DNA of 64,000 bases from Cadophora sp. MPI-SDFR-AT-0126 (GCA_020747065.1 JAGMVK010000008.1:2728001-2792000), one strand, 5' to 3'. Shown: positions 1-11,091, counted from the stretch's first letter. Notes: generated from the sequence alone by a model not told the origin. Numbers and translations: made by a program.

Positions 1-123
1 GGGCGGAAATGATGTTGATCAAACTCGTCCTGGACGCGGGATTTGGCGTTGTCCCCCGCCTCGGTTGAGCTGTCCCAGCTGCGTCATTACGCGAGAAGCT
101 TCAAAAATTTCCATCACCAAACA

Positions 124-1539
124 ATGTCCAACCTTCCAACCTCAAGTCTATCCACCACCACAGCATCGACGTCTTCCATCCTCCCTCTCGATGCCCTCTT
201 CAATAACCCTCTCTTCGCCGGCGGGCTCGGTCTCGCAGGACTGGGGGCAGCAGCAGCAGTTGCCCGTCGAGGTGTGATCAGAGGGGCATCTCTTGTGAAA
301 AAGCGCCTCCTCATGAATGTCGAGATCAGCAAACGAGACCCTTCATACCAATGGATCCTGGCATGGCTCAGTATACCACGTCCCCAAACAGGCTTTATCT
401 CGTCCAGAATCACACGAATCCATGATTTCTCAATGAACACGATACAGAAAACGGCAGAGGATGGAGCTGCTTCGCACTCGAAAATGATGCTGCAGGCAGG
501 GTATGGCAAATACATTATCAAGCACGGAAACGCATACATTGCTGTCAATCGCGAGAAAGCGACTACCTCGAATATGAGCACGGGAGAGCCACACGAAACC
601 GTAACGTTAACGACGCTCTATGCGCACCGGCATGTTTTCGAGGATATCTTCGGGCAGGCGCATTATATGGCGATGTCGGCACAAGAGGGAAAAACAGTGA
701 TGCATACTTGCCAGGGGACGGAATGGAGGCCATTTGGGGATCCGCGGAAGAAGCGGCCCCTGGATTCAGTTGTTCTGGACGTTGGGATCAAGGAGCGCAT
801 TGTGGACGATGTGAAAGATTTCCTGGCTAGGCAGTCATGGTACGTCGATCGCGGAATACCATACAGGAGAGGATATCTTCTTTATGGACCACCAGGAAGT
901 GGGAAGAGTTCTTTCATACAGGGTCTTGCTGGTGAATTGGACTTTGGTGTTGCCATCATCAATCTGAGCGAAAGGGGCATGACGGACGACAAGCTGGCAC
1001 ATCTCCTCACGAAACTGCCTCCAAAGACTTTGCTTTTGCTCGAAGACGCAGACTCAGCATTCAGGAATCGAAGACAGGTGGACGATGATGGATACTCAGG
1101 CGCTTCTGTTACGTTTTCTGGGCTGCTTAATGCATTGGATGGAGTGGCTGCTGGGGAGGAGAGAATAGCGTTCCTGACCACGAACCATATTGACCGACTA
1201 GATGAGGCTCTGATCCGGCCTGGGAGGGTTGATATGACGGTTCGAATCGGGGAGGCTTCGAGGCATCAAGCAGGAGAGATGTGGACTCGGTTTTACGGGG
1301 ATGTCGATACGGAAGGGAATGGGAAAGAAAGGTTCCTGCAAAAGCTGGAAGACCTAGGCTTGGTGTCAGATGCCTCTGGGCAAAAGAAGTCGCAGGTCCA
1401 TACAAGTACTGCTGCTATCCAGGGACTCTTCCTGTTCAACAAGGACAACATGGATGGAGCGATTGAAATGGCTGAGGGCCTGATACCACGGATCTATGAG
1501 CCGCAAGCATCTACGAACGGCGTCACAGTCTCAGCATAA
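124..1539 (+). CDS. bcs1: BCS1-type mitochondrial AAA ATPase
   Basis: Single-exon gene of 471 codons, starting at the first ATG of a longer open frame. The N-terminus has a Ser/Thr-rich leader and a Gly/Ala-rich hydrophobic segment (residues about 25-47) followed by basic residues, the arrangement of BCS1 proteins that insert into the mitochondrial inner membrane by an internal signal. The AAA module has Walker A GPPGSGKSS at residues 255-263, Walker B LLLLEDAD, a sensor-like TTNHIDRLDEAL and the arginine-finger region IRPGRVD. In the known family, BCS1 translocates folded Rieske Fe-S protein during assembly of respiratory complex III. Length is close to yeast Bcs1 (456 residues). Fungi often carry several BCS1-like paralogues, so this may be a paralogue and not the housekeeping copy. 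Confidence 0.88.
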   Translation: MSNLPTSSLSTTTASTSSILPLDALFNNPLFAGGLGLAGLGAAAAVARRGVIRGASLVKKRLLMNVEISKRDPSYQWILAWLSIPRPQTGFISSRITRIHDFSMNTIQKTAEDGAASHSKMMLQAGYGKYIIKHGNAYIAVNREKATTSNMSTGEPHETVTLTTLYAHRHVFEDIFGQAHYMAMSAQEGKTVMHTCQGTEWRPFGDPRKKRPLDSVVLDVGIKERIVDDVKDFLARQSWYVDRGIPYRRGYLLYGPPGSGKSSFIQGLAGELDFGVAIINLSERGMTDDKLAHLLTKLPPKTLLLLEDADSAFRNRRQVDDDGYSGASVTFSGLLNALDGVAAGEERIAFLTTNHIDRLDEALIRPGRVDMTVRIGEASRHQAGEMWTRFYGDVDTEGNGKERFLQKLEDLGLVSDASGQKKSQVHTSTAAIQGLFLFNKDNMDGAIEMAEGLIPRIYEPQASTNGVTVSA

Positions 1540-1979
1540 TCTTTCATTTGCCTCGTTCATGGGCAATGTGCTAATTGACCACTTCATATGGCCAAGGGCC
1601 AACTGTAACATACTGTACGTTATCAAAGCCCATCCGGTTCGATGGGGCACAAGGACCCTGCTTCACATTTGAAGCTACTGTACCATAATACCCATGTACC
1701 AAGCCATTGTATACTTGCTGTGTAATTTGACACTTAGCAGCGTTCCCGCGACGTTTCCTGCTTGTCTTTGGTTTTTCAGGATTGTTTGTCAAGATGCGAT
1801 ATTAATTCATGATCCAAATAACCCCAGACACCCACTACTGGCGCAGCTACATTTATTGGTAGTGGGGCAGGATACTTGCTTGGCAGCTGAGCAGTCCTTC
1901 TACCTCCTTCAAACCATAACTTCAACATCTGACTATCCAACACCATGGCGGCACAGAAGCAGCAAGCATAATAGTCATC
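1540..1979. other. intergenic, promoter side of first HET gene
   Basis: About 440 bases between the BCS1-like stop and the ATG of the first HET gene. Only short shadow reading frames occur, and I see no RNA gene or repeat. It presumably holds the BCS1 3' end and the HET promoter. Confidence 0.5.
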
Positions 1980-3932
1980 ATGTATGGTGACCCGGCCTTT
2001 CTTCCGAGGCCCAATCATTGGATATCTACTGCGAAAGGACTCCTTCGCTCTCTCCTGTCACTCTTCAAGTTCGGCTACCATCTCCCAGCCTTCTTACGCT
2101 GGTGGATCCATCGTACATTCAGCCCTGCCCTCTCAAATCTCCACACTTACCGATATTCGCCTCTCGCTTCACCCAGAGATATCAGAGTTCTTGTTCTTCA
2201 TGGAGGCGTCAGCGAGGAAGACATCCACTGCTCCCTGAGGGCAATACCCCTCGACGACGCCATCAGATATGAAGCCTTGTCCTACACCTGGGGCGATCCA
2301 ACAGAGATACGCCGTCTGCGATGTGGCGATGCCTCACTCGACGTCACTGTGAATTTGTACAGTGCATTACAGCATCTCCGTTATCCATACAGCGAGCGCG
2401 TGATATGGGCAGACGCCATTTGCATCAACCAAAACGATCTGAAAGAACGCGAGAGCCAGGTACAACTTATGGTAGACGTTTACTCGAGTGCCTCAAGGGT
2501 GATAATGTGGCTAGGCGAAGATACGGAAGGTGTCTTCGGCGCATTTCAAGGCATCAAATGGGTCCGAAGCTTGTTTCCCGAAGGAATTCCTTCTGTTGCA
2601 TTTGCTGAGATGTCTACAGCGGATATCGAGAGAATACTGGACGACATCAGGCGGTTGCTCACTTCAGAGAGAGGGCCCGATATCCAGCGACTGCTGCTGC
2701 TCATGGGTCACTTACTTCAGCGTTCGTGGTTCACGCGGAAGTGGGTGATTCAAGAAATAGTCAAAGCCAGAACTGGACTGCTCGTCTGTGGGTCTCTGAG
2801 TCTTCCTTGGAGTGAGCTGCAAGATGGAATGGCGTTTCTCAAATACACTCGTGCGTATATGCTACTTTTTGGCGTGGGCATTGATATCCCATCCGAGTCC
2901 CTCGATCACATCGCTCTCATAGAGACTATGAAAAACTACGAAGTACATCTCACGCTTGACCAGATCCTGTACTTGACTCGAAGATTCTTGGTGTCGTTGG
3001 CTAGAGACCACGTAATAAGTATCTTGGGGCTGGCATCAGACATCGACGCCGACGATATCCGCTTTCTCGCAAATTACGTGGCTCCCACTCTGGACTACTT
3101 CAGGTTATTTATACGTTGGAGTATCGACAAGAACAGGAACTTGGACTGTCTGAGCTTAGGGTTTGATCCAGCCAACATCAGTGATTCAAGCCTGCCATCT
3201 TGGATGCCGGACTTCAGATCGTGGGATCTCCAACCTGGCATGCCGAGGAGTATCTGTGGCTTCAAAGCATCACTGAACGCCTCACCTATTGTGCTGTTTT
3301 CCTCTGAGAAACCCCATTTTCGAGTCAGTGGTACAATTTTAGACCAGATTGACTTGTTAGGAAAGGTGCCTCGCGACAACAGGGATCTGGACCTAGCAAA
3401 ACCCGGCAACAATCACCAAGATCCCATAATTAGCGCTCACCAGCTTATCATGGAACGGGATCTCGACTGGTTGTTGGATTGCAAGTCTGTAGCAAGCACA
3501 GACTCCAATAGCCCCGACTCTCCTGGGTTCTCATCATTTTGTCGGACATTGGTCTGGAACTTGCCAGGGATAACGCACAATTACTCTGCAGATGAATTGT
3601 CGAATATATTCGCACAGTGGATGCGCGAGACCGAGGGTAAAGCACAAGATGTATCGGCTGCGTATATTGATGCCACCGTCATCTCGTTCATTGGAACTTT
3701 CTCTCTCGGACGACGCTTCGCTCGAACAGCTCAAGGTCGTCTAGGATCAATGCCTAGATTCTCAGCTGTTGGCGACAAAATCTGTCTTTTCGATGGCGGG
3801 TCTCTGCCTTATGTGATCCGTCCACGTGGAGACGGCACCTATACTTTCCTTGGGGACTGCTACCTGGACGGCGTAATGTATGGAGAGGCTATGGTCGAAG
3901 GACGCAGGACCGAGGTGTTCACGCTTGTCTAG
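1980..3932 (+). CDS. HET-domain protein (tandem copy 1)
   Basis: Intronless, 650 residues. The HET domain (PF06985) starts near residue 98 with YEALSYTWGDP, followed by NLYSALQHLR, the hallmark WADAICINQND (residues about 143-153), VYSSASRVIMWLGE and RKWVIQE. A C-terminal block ends in GDCYLDGVMYGEAMVEGR, as in many long fungal HET proteins. HET domains trigger cell death when genetically different hyphae fuse, and they also occur in many uncharacterised genes. The N-terminus has a weakly hydrophobic, aromatic stretch (about 20-50). The neighbour at 4474 is a paralogue on the same strand with the same architecture. The partner and trigger cannot be read from the sequence. Confidence 0.9.
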   Translation: MYGDPAFLPRPNHWISTAKGLLRSLLSLFKFGYHLPAFLRWWIHRTFSPALSNLHTYRYSPLASPRDIRVLVLHGGVSEEDIHCSLRAIPLDDAIRYEALSYTWGDPTEIRRLRCGDASLDVTVNLYSALQHLRYPYSERVIWADAICINQNDLKERESQVQLMVDVYSSASRVIMWLGEDTEGVFGAFQGIKWVRSLFPEGIPSVAFAEMSTADIERILDDIRRLLTSERGPDIQRLLLLMGHLLQRSWFTRKWVIQEIVKARTGLLVCGSLSLPWSELQDGMAFLKYTRAYMLLFGVGIDIPSESLDHIALIETMKNYEVHLTLDQILYLTRRFLVSLARDHVISILGLASDIDADDIRFLANYVAPTLDYFRLFIRWSIDKNRNLDCLSLGFDPANISDSSLPSWMPDFRSWDLQPGMPRSICGFKASLNASPIVLFSSEKPHFRVSGTILDQIDLLGKVPRDNRDLDLAKPGNNHQDPIISAHQLIMERDLDWLLDCKSVASTDSNSPDSPGFSSFCRTLVWNLPGITHNYSADELSNIFAQWMRETEGKAQDVSAAYIDATVISFIGTFSLGRRFARTAQGRLGSMPRFSAVGDKICLFDGGSLPYVIRPRGDGTYTFLGDCYLDGVMYGEAMVEGRRTEVFTLV

Positions 3933-4473
3933 GAAACTTTCAAACGGGGGGTGTGGCATGGTGGGGGATTCTCACATCACGGCTCTTTCAGTCCGACGCT
4001 TCTGGGAATCGTGCCTGAAAGACCCAACATTATGGTCTGCTCTGCATCCAGGACTGCGGTTCGCATCTTCCATATCTATTCCATGTAAAAATTCTGCGTC
4101 ATCAAGTGTGATGATGAATGCACAATACTGAATGCAGCCCTTCTTTACAAGGGCTAGTTTTGCTTTCTGACATCTCTTCGACGGAATCGAAAGCTGCATT
4201 TCTTTTCCGTCTCAGCCTTGCGAAGGTCCCTTGCCATTTGATACCGGTAGATTTCTTACATTGGGATTGGTGCGGCATTGTTGACCAGTCACCGTCTCGA
4301 CTTCTCGATCTGGACTGGGCTGTGCTGTGCCACCCCAGAATATTCTATTTAACTTGGCAACAGCAACTTGAATCATTGACGTACACGCCAGTCCAAAGCC
4401 GCAAAACAACATCAAATATTCCCGTCAACTTGTCAAACATTGCAAAAGCTACGAAATCCTCAGCGTCATCATC
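3933..4473. other. intergenic between tandem HET genes
   Basis: About 540 bases between the two HET paralogues. No convincing coding exon, RNA gene or repeat is visible. It likely holds the terminator of copy 1 and the promoter of copy 2. Confidence 0.5.
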
Positions 4474-6471
4474 ATGGCGGACAGCCCGGCAAATCTCCAG
4501 ACAAGTCAGCGTCGACTGCTCTCAGGGCCCGAAGATCTCCCCCAGAAACCCCACTCAAATGCAGAGTCTCTCGTACAACCTCACGACGCATTTTGCGATT
4601 CGACTTTTGGCGAATTAGGGGCCAGTCCGATCGCGCTGGAGGCGTACAGATACGACCTTCTTTATTACGGAAGACTCATTCGAGTCTTAACCCTCCACCC
4701 TGGAGCTAAGGATGCAGAAATATACTGTACCTTGGATGTAGTACAACTTAGCGAGCCTCCGCCCTACGAGGCTTTGTCATATGCATGGGGAGATTCAAAG
4801 GAGAGGCATCCGATCCGATGCGGCAACGAAACCATCAATGTCACAATCAACCTTTACGCAGCACTGAAGCGGTTGCGTGAAGTCTCTGTCGAGCGTGTGC
4901 TCTGGATAGATGCTATATGTATCAATCAAGAGGATGAGATTGAGAAGGGGACTCAAGTGCGGCAGATGGCTGAGATCTACTCAAGTGCGATCAGAGTCCT
5001 GATTTGGTTGGGTGAAGAGACAGAGAGTGTCCCGGCAGCCTTTGAAGCAATCAGGTGGACTCGTACCCTGTTTCCCGACGGAGGTGTTTTGACCACCTTT
5101 CTTGCAATGTCACCGGAGGAGGTCCAGATGTATTCTCAGCGTCACCATGATTACGCGATGTCTGGGGAAATGATGCGTATTTTTGAGATGTGGGGACCAG
5201 TATTAGAGCTGGCCAGGCGGCCATGGTTCTCTCGAAAATGGATCGTTCAAGAAGTTATCCGAGGCCGGGATGGCCAGTTCGTTTGTGGAACCCACACACT
5301 GCCATGGATTGTTCTTGAGGAAACGTGCGGCTATATGAAGGTCCTAGGGATGTTAGTAGTATGGCTATCCTATCTTTCCGACGCTGAGGCTACTTTTTTT
5401 TCCACCATATTCGTAATTGGAAATTTTAGATCCCCCGGAGTGAAAACGACATTGCCGAGAATCATCCGCGGAACTCGTAGGCTGGTAGCCACTGTGCCAC
5501 GAGATCAATTAATCAGCATGGTTCACATAGCTTCAGACATCAACCCTGACGATGTCAGCTTTCTCGTGGACTACCGCACTCCAACAACTACAGAGTATTT
5601 GATGAAGTTCATGCAGTGGAGCGTCCAGACGAAGAAAACGTTGATCTACCTCAGTTCTGGTTTCGAACAAGCAGATATCGCCGACCCAACACAACCATCC
5701 TGGATATTCAATGTCAACGAGTGGGACGGTCATGACAGCAACGACAGATCTGTAATGAGATTCAGAGCAAGTACTGAGTCGCTCGAAGATTCTAATTCTG
5801 AGATAACATTCGACTTTACACGCAGGACAATGTCTGTCACAGGCATTATCATTGATGATATTTCAGTGCTGGGAGCCACAGTCGCGATGGAATCCTTCAA
5901 CAGCAACGATCTCTCAAAGGAAGAAAGAAAGAACGAGGCCCGCGCCGTTCGACGTCGCAACTATAGTTCGCTGCGGAAATTTTATATGGAATGTCGAGTT
6001 ATCGCGACAGATGACTCCAACTCCCCCGAGACACCTGGCTTCCAGGGCTTTTGCGACGTCTTAACATGGGAGAGCTGCAAGTATCTCACCTTGACTCATG
6101 GACTGTCGCTGGAGTACATAACTTCCCAAGTTGCAGAGATCCTAGCAGTTGTTATGGAACATGTCGACAGCGATTCTCTAAGAAAGATGGTCCGAACACA
6201 GCCACTGGATCATGCAGTCATGCTCAATCTCGAGGGGCACTCAATCGGTCGACGGTTTTCGCGGACGACTAAGGGGAGACTGGGTTCTATGCCCAAGTAT
6301 GCAGAGGTCGGAGATAAGATATGCATCTTCCATGGTGGAAAGTTTCCATACGTCATTCGACCGCGGGGAGATGGGACATACAGATATATTGGCGACTGTT
6401 ATCTTGAAGGGGTCATGTATGGGGAGGCCATGGTGGAGGGTCGCAAATCGGAGGTGTTTACACTGGTCTAA
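4474..6471 (+). CDS. HET-domain protein (tandem copy 2)
   Basis: Intronless, 665 residues, clearly homologous to the upstream gene over its whole length. HET hallmarks: YEALSYAWGDS (about 98-108), NLYAALKRLREV, LWIDAICINQED (about 143-154), IYSSAIRVLIWLGEE and RKWIVQEV. The C-terminal block GDCYLEGVMYGEAMVEGR nearly matches copy 1. The start codon ATGGCGGAC opens a leader with no counterpart in copy 1 until about residue 60 (YRYDLLYYGRLIRVL, against RYSPLASPRDIRVL). The body has diverged strongly, so the duplication is old or the copies evolve fast. Likely role: nonself recognition or programmed cell death, inferred only from the domain. Confidence 0.9.
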   Translation: MADSPANLQTSQRRLLSGPEDLPQKPHSNAESLVQPHDAFCDSTFGELGASPIALEAYRYDLLYYGRLIRVLTLHPGAKDAEIYCTLDVVQLSEPPPYEALSYAWGDSKERHPIRCGNETINVTINLYAALKRLREVSVERVLWIDAICINQEDEIEKGTQVRQMAEIYSSAIRVLIWLGEETESVPAAFEAIRWTRTLFPDGGVLTTFLAMSPEEVQMYSQRHHDYAMSGEMMRIFEMWGPVLELARRPWFSRKWIVQEVIRGRDGQFVCGTHTLPWIVLEETCGYMKVLGMLVVWLSYLSDAEATFFSTIFVIGNFRSPGVKTTLPRIIRGTRRLVATVPRDQLISMVHIASDINPDDVSFLVDYRTPTTTEYLMKFMQWSVQTKKTLIYLSSGFEQADIADPTQPSWIFNVNEWDGHDSNDRSVMRFRASTESLEDSNSEITFDFTRRTMSVTGIIIDDISVLGATVAMESFNSNDLSKEERKNEARAVRRRNYSSLRKFYMECRVIATDDSNSPETPGFQGFCDVLTWESCKYLTLTHGLSLEYITSQVAEILAVVMEHVDSDSLRKMVRTQPLDHAVMLNLEGHSIGRRFSRTTKGRLGSMPKYAEVGDKICIFHGGKFPYVIRPRGDGTYRYIGDCYLEGVMYGEAMVEGRKSEVFTLV

Positions 6472-7033
6472 GTCTCGCGGGAATGGGACGTTTTCGAATA
6501 TGACTGGAGCATCGTCATCCAAACAACGCTTCGACTGAGCAAACGAGCTGAAAGGCTGGACGCCTTCAAGGACGACGCATTTTTGAACCTCGCTTTTTCT
6601 CACTAGCATGATGAGACCACTATCGCGAATACATTGCGGGATCTCAAAGTGTTTTCATGCGATCGAAGAGCGAAGTCTAGATTTCGGCGACGGAACCACG
6701 CGAGGGAACAACAGCGACGAGACCAAATCACATCCATAATGCGACATTTTCACTCTCGAACACCAACATCGATGCAGGAGTGCACGGCCGCATACACCGA
6801 AGTTGATGCCTCTCGGACCTGGATTCGCTAAATTATCAAGCGGACCGGGCCAGCGACCCGAACCCGAAACAGTCCAAACAACAACGACAATTGGTCGCAT
6901 CACTCCCGGCCCACCCCGTCTGAAGTTACCGCCGACGGAAAAGTCCTGAATGTTAAATATCAGGCTCAAGGCGTTTTCTTGGATCTGCAAATAATGTCTC
7001 TCGTTTAATCTATATCGTTGGAATTCATTCAGC
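6472..7033. other. intergenic
   Basis: About 560 bases downstream of the second HET gene and upstream of the small secreted-protein gene. Reading frames on both strands are short and lack recognisable motifs. Nothing further is supported. Confidence 0.45.
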
Positions 7034-8048
7034 ATGCGGCCGGTCCTTGCATTCCTCTTCATCTGTTTTTTCCACCCGTACAATACTCTCGGGGCTTTTA
7101 TCGATGATAATTTCGGAGGCCTGGAGATCGGAAAATCTTTCAATATAAGCTGGAATGCATTGACACGAAGTCCTGTCACTTTGGAGTTGTGGGGTAACAC
7201 TGACCCCGCGAAGCCTCTCCAGCTGTTCAATGTCACAACCATTGCAGGTGAGGAACCGTCTGAAAGTGTTCTGACTCATTTCTGATATTCAATAGTTGTA
7301 CCATCTGGTAACAGCTTTCAATGGGAGCCAGCCTCGTCCTTGCAAACAAACATCACGTATGCCATGTTCCTCGATGGAGCTGGTGATCGGGAACGTTCAC
7401 AACCTTTCACGCTTGTCAGTAAAGCAGAGAGCTCGAGCTCTACGCTATCATTGGTAAGCCTCAGTCTGGATGTTTCGTCCTCTACATTGAATCTAAAATC
7501 CCTTTTCAGTCGAGTAGCGCATCTACCTCTATGTCGTCAAGTACCAGATCATCAACTTCTCCTACAACTACAGCATCAACACGAACAACCCCATCTGACC
7601 TACCAAGTCAGCCTCAATCAGCATTATCGTCATCCACCACATCCTCAGAACTATCCACTTCCTCCGCGACACGAAGCTCTCAAACCTCAAAAATGCTCGA
7701 ATCGCCATATCGATGACCATTGTCACTTTTCTGATTCTCATCGCCGTCGCTCTCATTTTCTACGAGCACGGCAAACGTGTCGCTTCACGGAGTCGGGACA
7801 CGGAGTCCGCTTCTAGCTCAGCTTACGATCCATCCGATCGTGGTAATGGAAGCGACGGTCTACAGCTATATGAAGGGTCCCACGCGAAAGAATCTGATCT
7901 TGTTCTAGTGGATTGTGCGTCATGTAAGAGCCGTCCGCAGGATGGTGGAGAATCTTGTCTGAACGAGGGAGTCGGATTGGGCATTGAGACGCAGGAGGAG
8001 AGGAAGAAGAAGTTCAAATCTCTGCAGAGCATTTATGAACTCGGTTAA
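7034..8048 (+). CDS. Ser/Thr-rich cell-surface protein, KRE9/KNH-like (frame uncertain)
   Basis: Exons 7034-7247, 7296-7453 and 7510 onward; introns 7248-7295 (GTGAGG...TAG) and 7454-7509 (GTAAGC...CAG). A signal peptide (MRPVLAFLFICFF...) leads into a small beta-rich domain with FNISWNA, VTLELW and ITYAMF, the pattern of fungal KRE9/KNH-like GPI or stalked surface proteins (PF10342). A Ser/Thr-rich stalk follows. In the simple model the stalk frame stops at 7714-7716. A different frame opens immediately with a membrane helix (TIVTFLILIAVALIFY) and an acidic cytoplasmic tail ending at 8048. A third intron of frame-correcting length (7541-7611, with CTGAC branch and CAG acceptor but weak donor GTACCA) could join them, at the cost of much of the stalk. 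The alternative is a missing base near the A5 run at about 7690. Function unknown. Confidence 0.6.
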
Positions 8049-8882
8049 GATTTCTATGTTTGTCGGATAATATGAGATCCCCTGGTGCAAATTGTACTCG
8101 ACTGCATTCAGCACGCAACTTAGGCCAGCTTTCAGCCCAATTTTCTTAATGTATCAATACAATACAAATCAAGCTTTATCACAAGCGGGAAAAGCATGAG
8201 GGGTTAGACGTCCACGGAGGTTCCTCCGAACGAATCGCAACTCTAATCGTTCTAATCTTAGTTCGCTCTATCAGGTCAAGATTTATCTGTCCCTTGCAGA
8301 CAGAATGATAAGAGAAAACAATAGTGAAAATCAACTACCGAGGTGGTTCTGGGTAAAATCGAGCGCCAAGCTCTGTTAGCAAGGTCTCGATTTTCAGCTG
8401 TCAGTACACTAGCCCCCAACTCCACCCGCTCAGCGCCCCCACATGTACATCTGGGCCACGGCACGTCCGCAAATTCTTTCAGCCACAATACAAGAGCGGC
8501 TGCGTCCCGAGCTCCCACCTTCCAATACGGACTGATATCCTCTTCGCTACACCATAAATGATTAAGCGAGCCTCGATGGCTTGCGCTGATACCCCCCTCT
8601 ACCACGGGTTTGCTCAATTGATCATATGTGCTAGCATTAGAAGAGTAAGTATGGCATCGAGATGGAAGACCAGACCACGCGAAGAATTGGAAAAAGTTCA
8701 ACTTCCGACCCAGTAGCGTGCCGGCGGCTCTGTACCCGGTATGATACCGGATGATAATAATAATATGTATCTCTGACGGCCGCCGCCTCTTTGCCCCCAA
8801 CCTCGATTTATTTCCTACATTTCTTTCTCACTCGAGCGTTCACACACTCCTCCCGTCTCAATAGACGCTCATCAGGTCCAAG
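8049..8882. other. intergenic
   Basis: About 830 bases upstream of the 8883 gene. A 174-codon reverse-strand frame (8276-8800) shows no family motif and contains an isoleucine run made by an ATT/ATA repeat, so I treat it as a shadow. A short hairpin-capable stretch (CGGAGGTTCCTCCG) lies near 8216-8229. Confidence 0.45.
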
Positions 8883-11091
8883 ATGGGTTCAGAGAAGGAT
8901 CTCAGCGTCTCAGAACGACCAGTCTCGTCAGAAGCCGATCTCGACATCACACAAGAGAAAGCCAGGAACCACAGCAATGCCCAAGCGAGATTAGAAAGCG
9001 GCCCAGAAACCATCGAAGAAGACACACATTGGCGTCCTGGTTATGTCGCGAGATTTCCATGGCTTGACCTGGGTTGTCTCCTTACAGTCCTATTGTGTGG
9101 CATCGGCTGTCTCATAACACTCATCCTCGCAGATGGTGTGGCGAAATACTACTGGGGAAATGTGGCTCCGAACGTTATCGTCAATATCCTGAACAGTGTC
9201 GCGAATCTTTGCTTCGGCATTGCGATTACGAATGGTATTGCTATTGCGTGGTGGAGGAAGACTCTCGCGGGCGCGACGATTAAGCAACTGGATCGTTCGT
9301 GGAAGTTCAGTAGCAGTATCAAGGATGTGGTGTTGGGTGCAAAGTACTTCAATTTTATTGCGTTGGCAGCCCTCGCAGCCAAGGTATGTCACTAGCTCAC
9401 TTACAGTTATGATGGTAAGACTTACACTGCTCTAGTTGACAATCATCGACGGCACACTGCTCCAAAAAGCCTTCTCTCAAGAAATCTTGCCGCTGGATCT
9501 CGGACCTAATAACAATGTCACTGGCTACGCCAACGTCACAATTCCAAACACTGGCAGAATCTCAGGCGTCGAGGGTGAAAGTGGATTATTAGCCAAGAAC
9601 TTCAACGACGCTCTCAAGATCTGGTTCCAAGGTGGTGGCCAACTACCGAACTCCTACAGTGGATGCGAGGGAACTTGCTATCTGCGCGTGCCCGGTGCTG
9701 GTTTCGAATTCGACTGCTCCGAACCAGAACAAGTAGCTATCGATGCTGGCGCCCAGACATTCAACGCATATACGGCGCTCAAAAATATTAGCCAGGGCTA
9801 TAATGTTACTGATTTTGACAACTTGGACTGCTCGATCCTTGGAAATCAAACATACGGTGGGCTTGCTACTGCCATATGCCAAAGAGAGGCTAATGTTCGG
9901 ACTGCGCCTCTGTTTCACGTCGGATTCTTGCCAGTATTCAGCGGAACGAACACATCAGCGGATGCATGGTCATATGTGAGTACAATGCTAAGAAATGAGA
10001 CATATCTCCGGGGAATGCTGATGTGTGTGAAGGTCCAAATGACAATAAACTACACCACTGCCGATGATGAACCGAACTCCAACGTCTCATGCCCAGGAAC
10101 CAGATACTCTCAAAGCTGTAAGCTACGCCCTGCCGTCATCGAGTATCCCGTCAAGATCCAGAATGCCAGCGCCCTCGTCACGGGAATGTCCCTCGCCGTT
10201 GACGGTACACACTACAACAACGAAACCTTTCGCAACTTCAACTCCACTCTCAAACAGCAAAACGGCTTTTCCGTACAATCTTACTCCAACATCTACGAGA
10301 ACCCACTCGGCGGCGAACGCACCCGTCTCGGCGGTGTCGCTCAAGGCCTGCAAACTTACCTGGGCGGCGATGCATTCATGCACTACGGCGCACAAGGCTA
10401 CCATCTCGAACAGACAGGCAACGCCCCGACCTACCTCAGCAACGACTTGGGAGTCCAAACAGGCGGCTTAGCAAATTCGGCAAACCTCTGCGGCTTCCAG
10501 TACGCGAACCCAATGATTCCAGCCGATTTCGGAGGATGGGCAGCGAAAGACCCCTCTCATCGTTTCGATGTCCCAGCTCTCGTGGGAAAGATCAATCAAA
10601 TCATGTTTGCTCTCGCTCTAGATATCTCCGACGAAGACGATGACAAAAACGTCACTGCAGGCACGCTCGTCCGTCCAGCCTGGGTATACCAAGACGCCAT
10701 CCACTACAAGACCAACTTCAAGTTCATGTGGGGCGCGTTGGCATCCATGCTTTTCTGCGTCTTCTGCGTCCTGCCCGTCTATTATGGGTACTGGGAGCTC
10801 GGCAGACCAGTGACATTAGGGCCATTTGAGATCGCGGCTGCGTTCAGAGCCCCGGATCTCCATCATCCGACGAATGCACCGATTGAGACGCTGATCAAGG
10901 AGGTTGGTGGGAGGAGAGTCAAGTTTGGGGAGGTGCTGGATGGGAGTGATAAAGGGAAGATAGCTGTTGCGGATGTTGGCATGGTGGCGAGTGTGGGTGG
11001 TAATGGGGGTGCGGCGAGGTCGACGTGGAGGGTGAGTCCTCAGAGTCCGAGGAGTCCCAAGAGCCCTGGTGTGAGGCCGTCGTCTAACTAA
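8883..11091 (+). CDS. large polytopic membrane protein, unknown function
   Basis: Two exons, 8883-9383 and 9436-11091, joined across a 52-base intron (GTATGT...TAG) in phase 0; 718 residues. A hydrophilic N-terminus (about 60 residues) precedes a membrane helix near LDLGCLLTVLLCGIGCLITLI and further hydrophobic segments up to about residue 180. A large region of roughly 450 residues then carries many NxS/T sequons and several cysteines (likely luminal or extracellular). One more helix (SMLFCVFCVLPVYYGYW) and a short Ser/Pro-rich cytoplasmic tail follow. The WWRKTLAG...LDRSWKFS segment between early helices resembles a widespread family of uncharacterised ascomycete membrane proteins, but I cannot name a domain. 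I infer a plasma-membrane or secretory-pathway glycoprotein. The role is not deducible. Confidence 0.75.

Noticed and set aside
1..123. Extension of the BCS1-like frame upstream of the ATG
   Set aside because: The extra residues depend on a TTG start. The ATG at 124 gives a normal-length protein.
8276..8800. 174-codon reverse-strand open frame
   Set aside because: No family motif, includes an isoleucine run from a simple repeat, and lies in the promoter of the 8883 gene.
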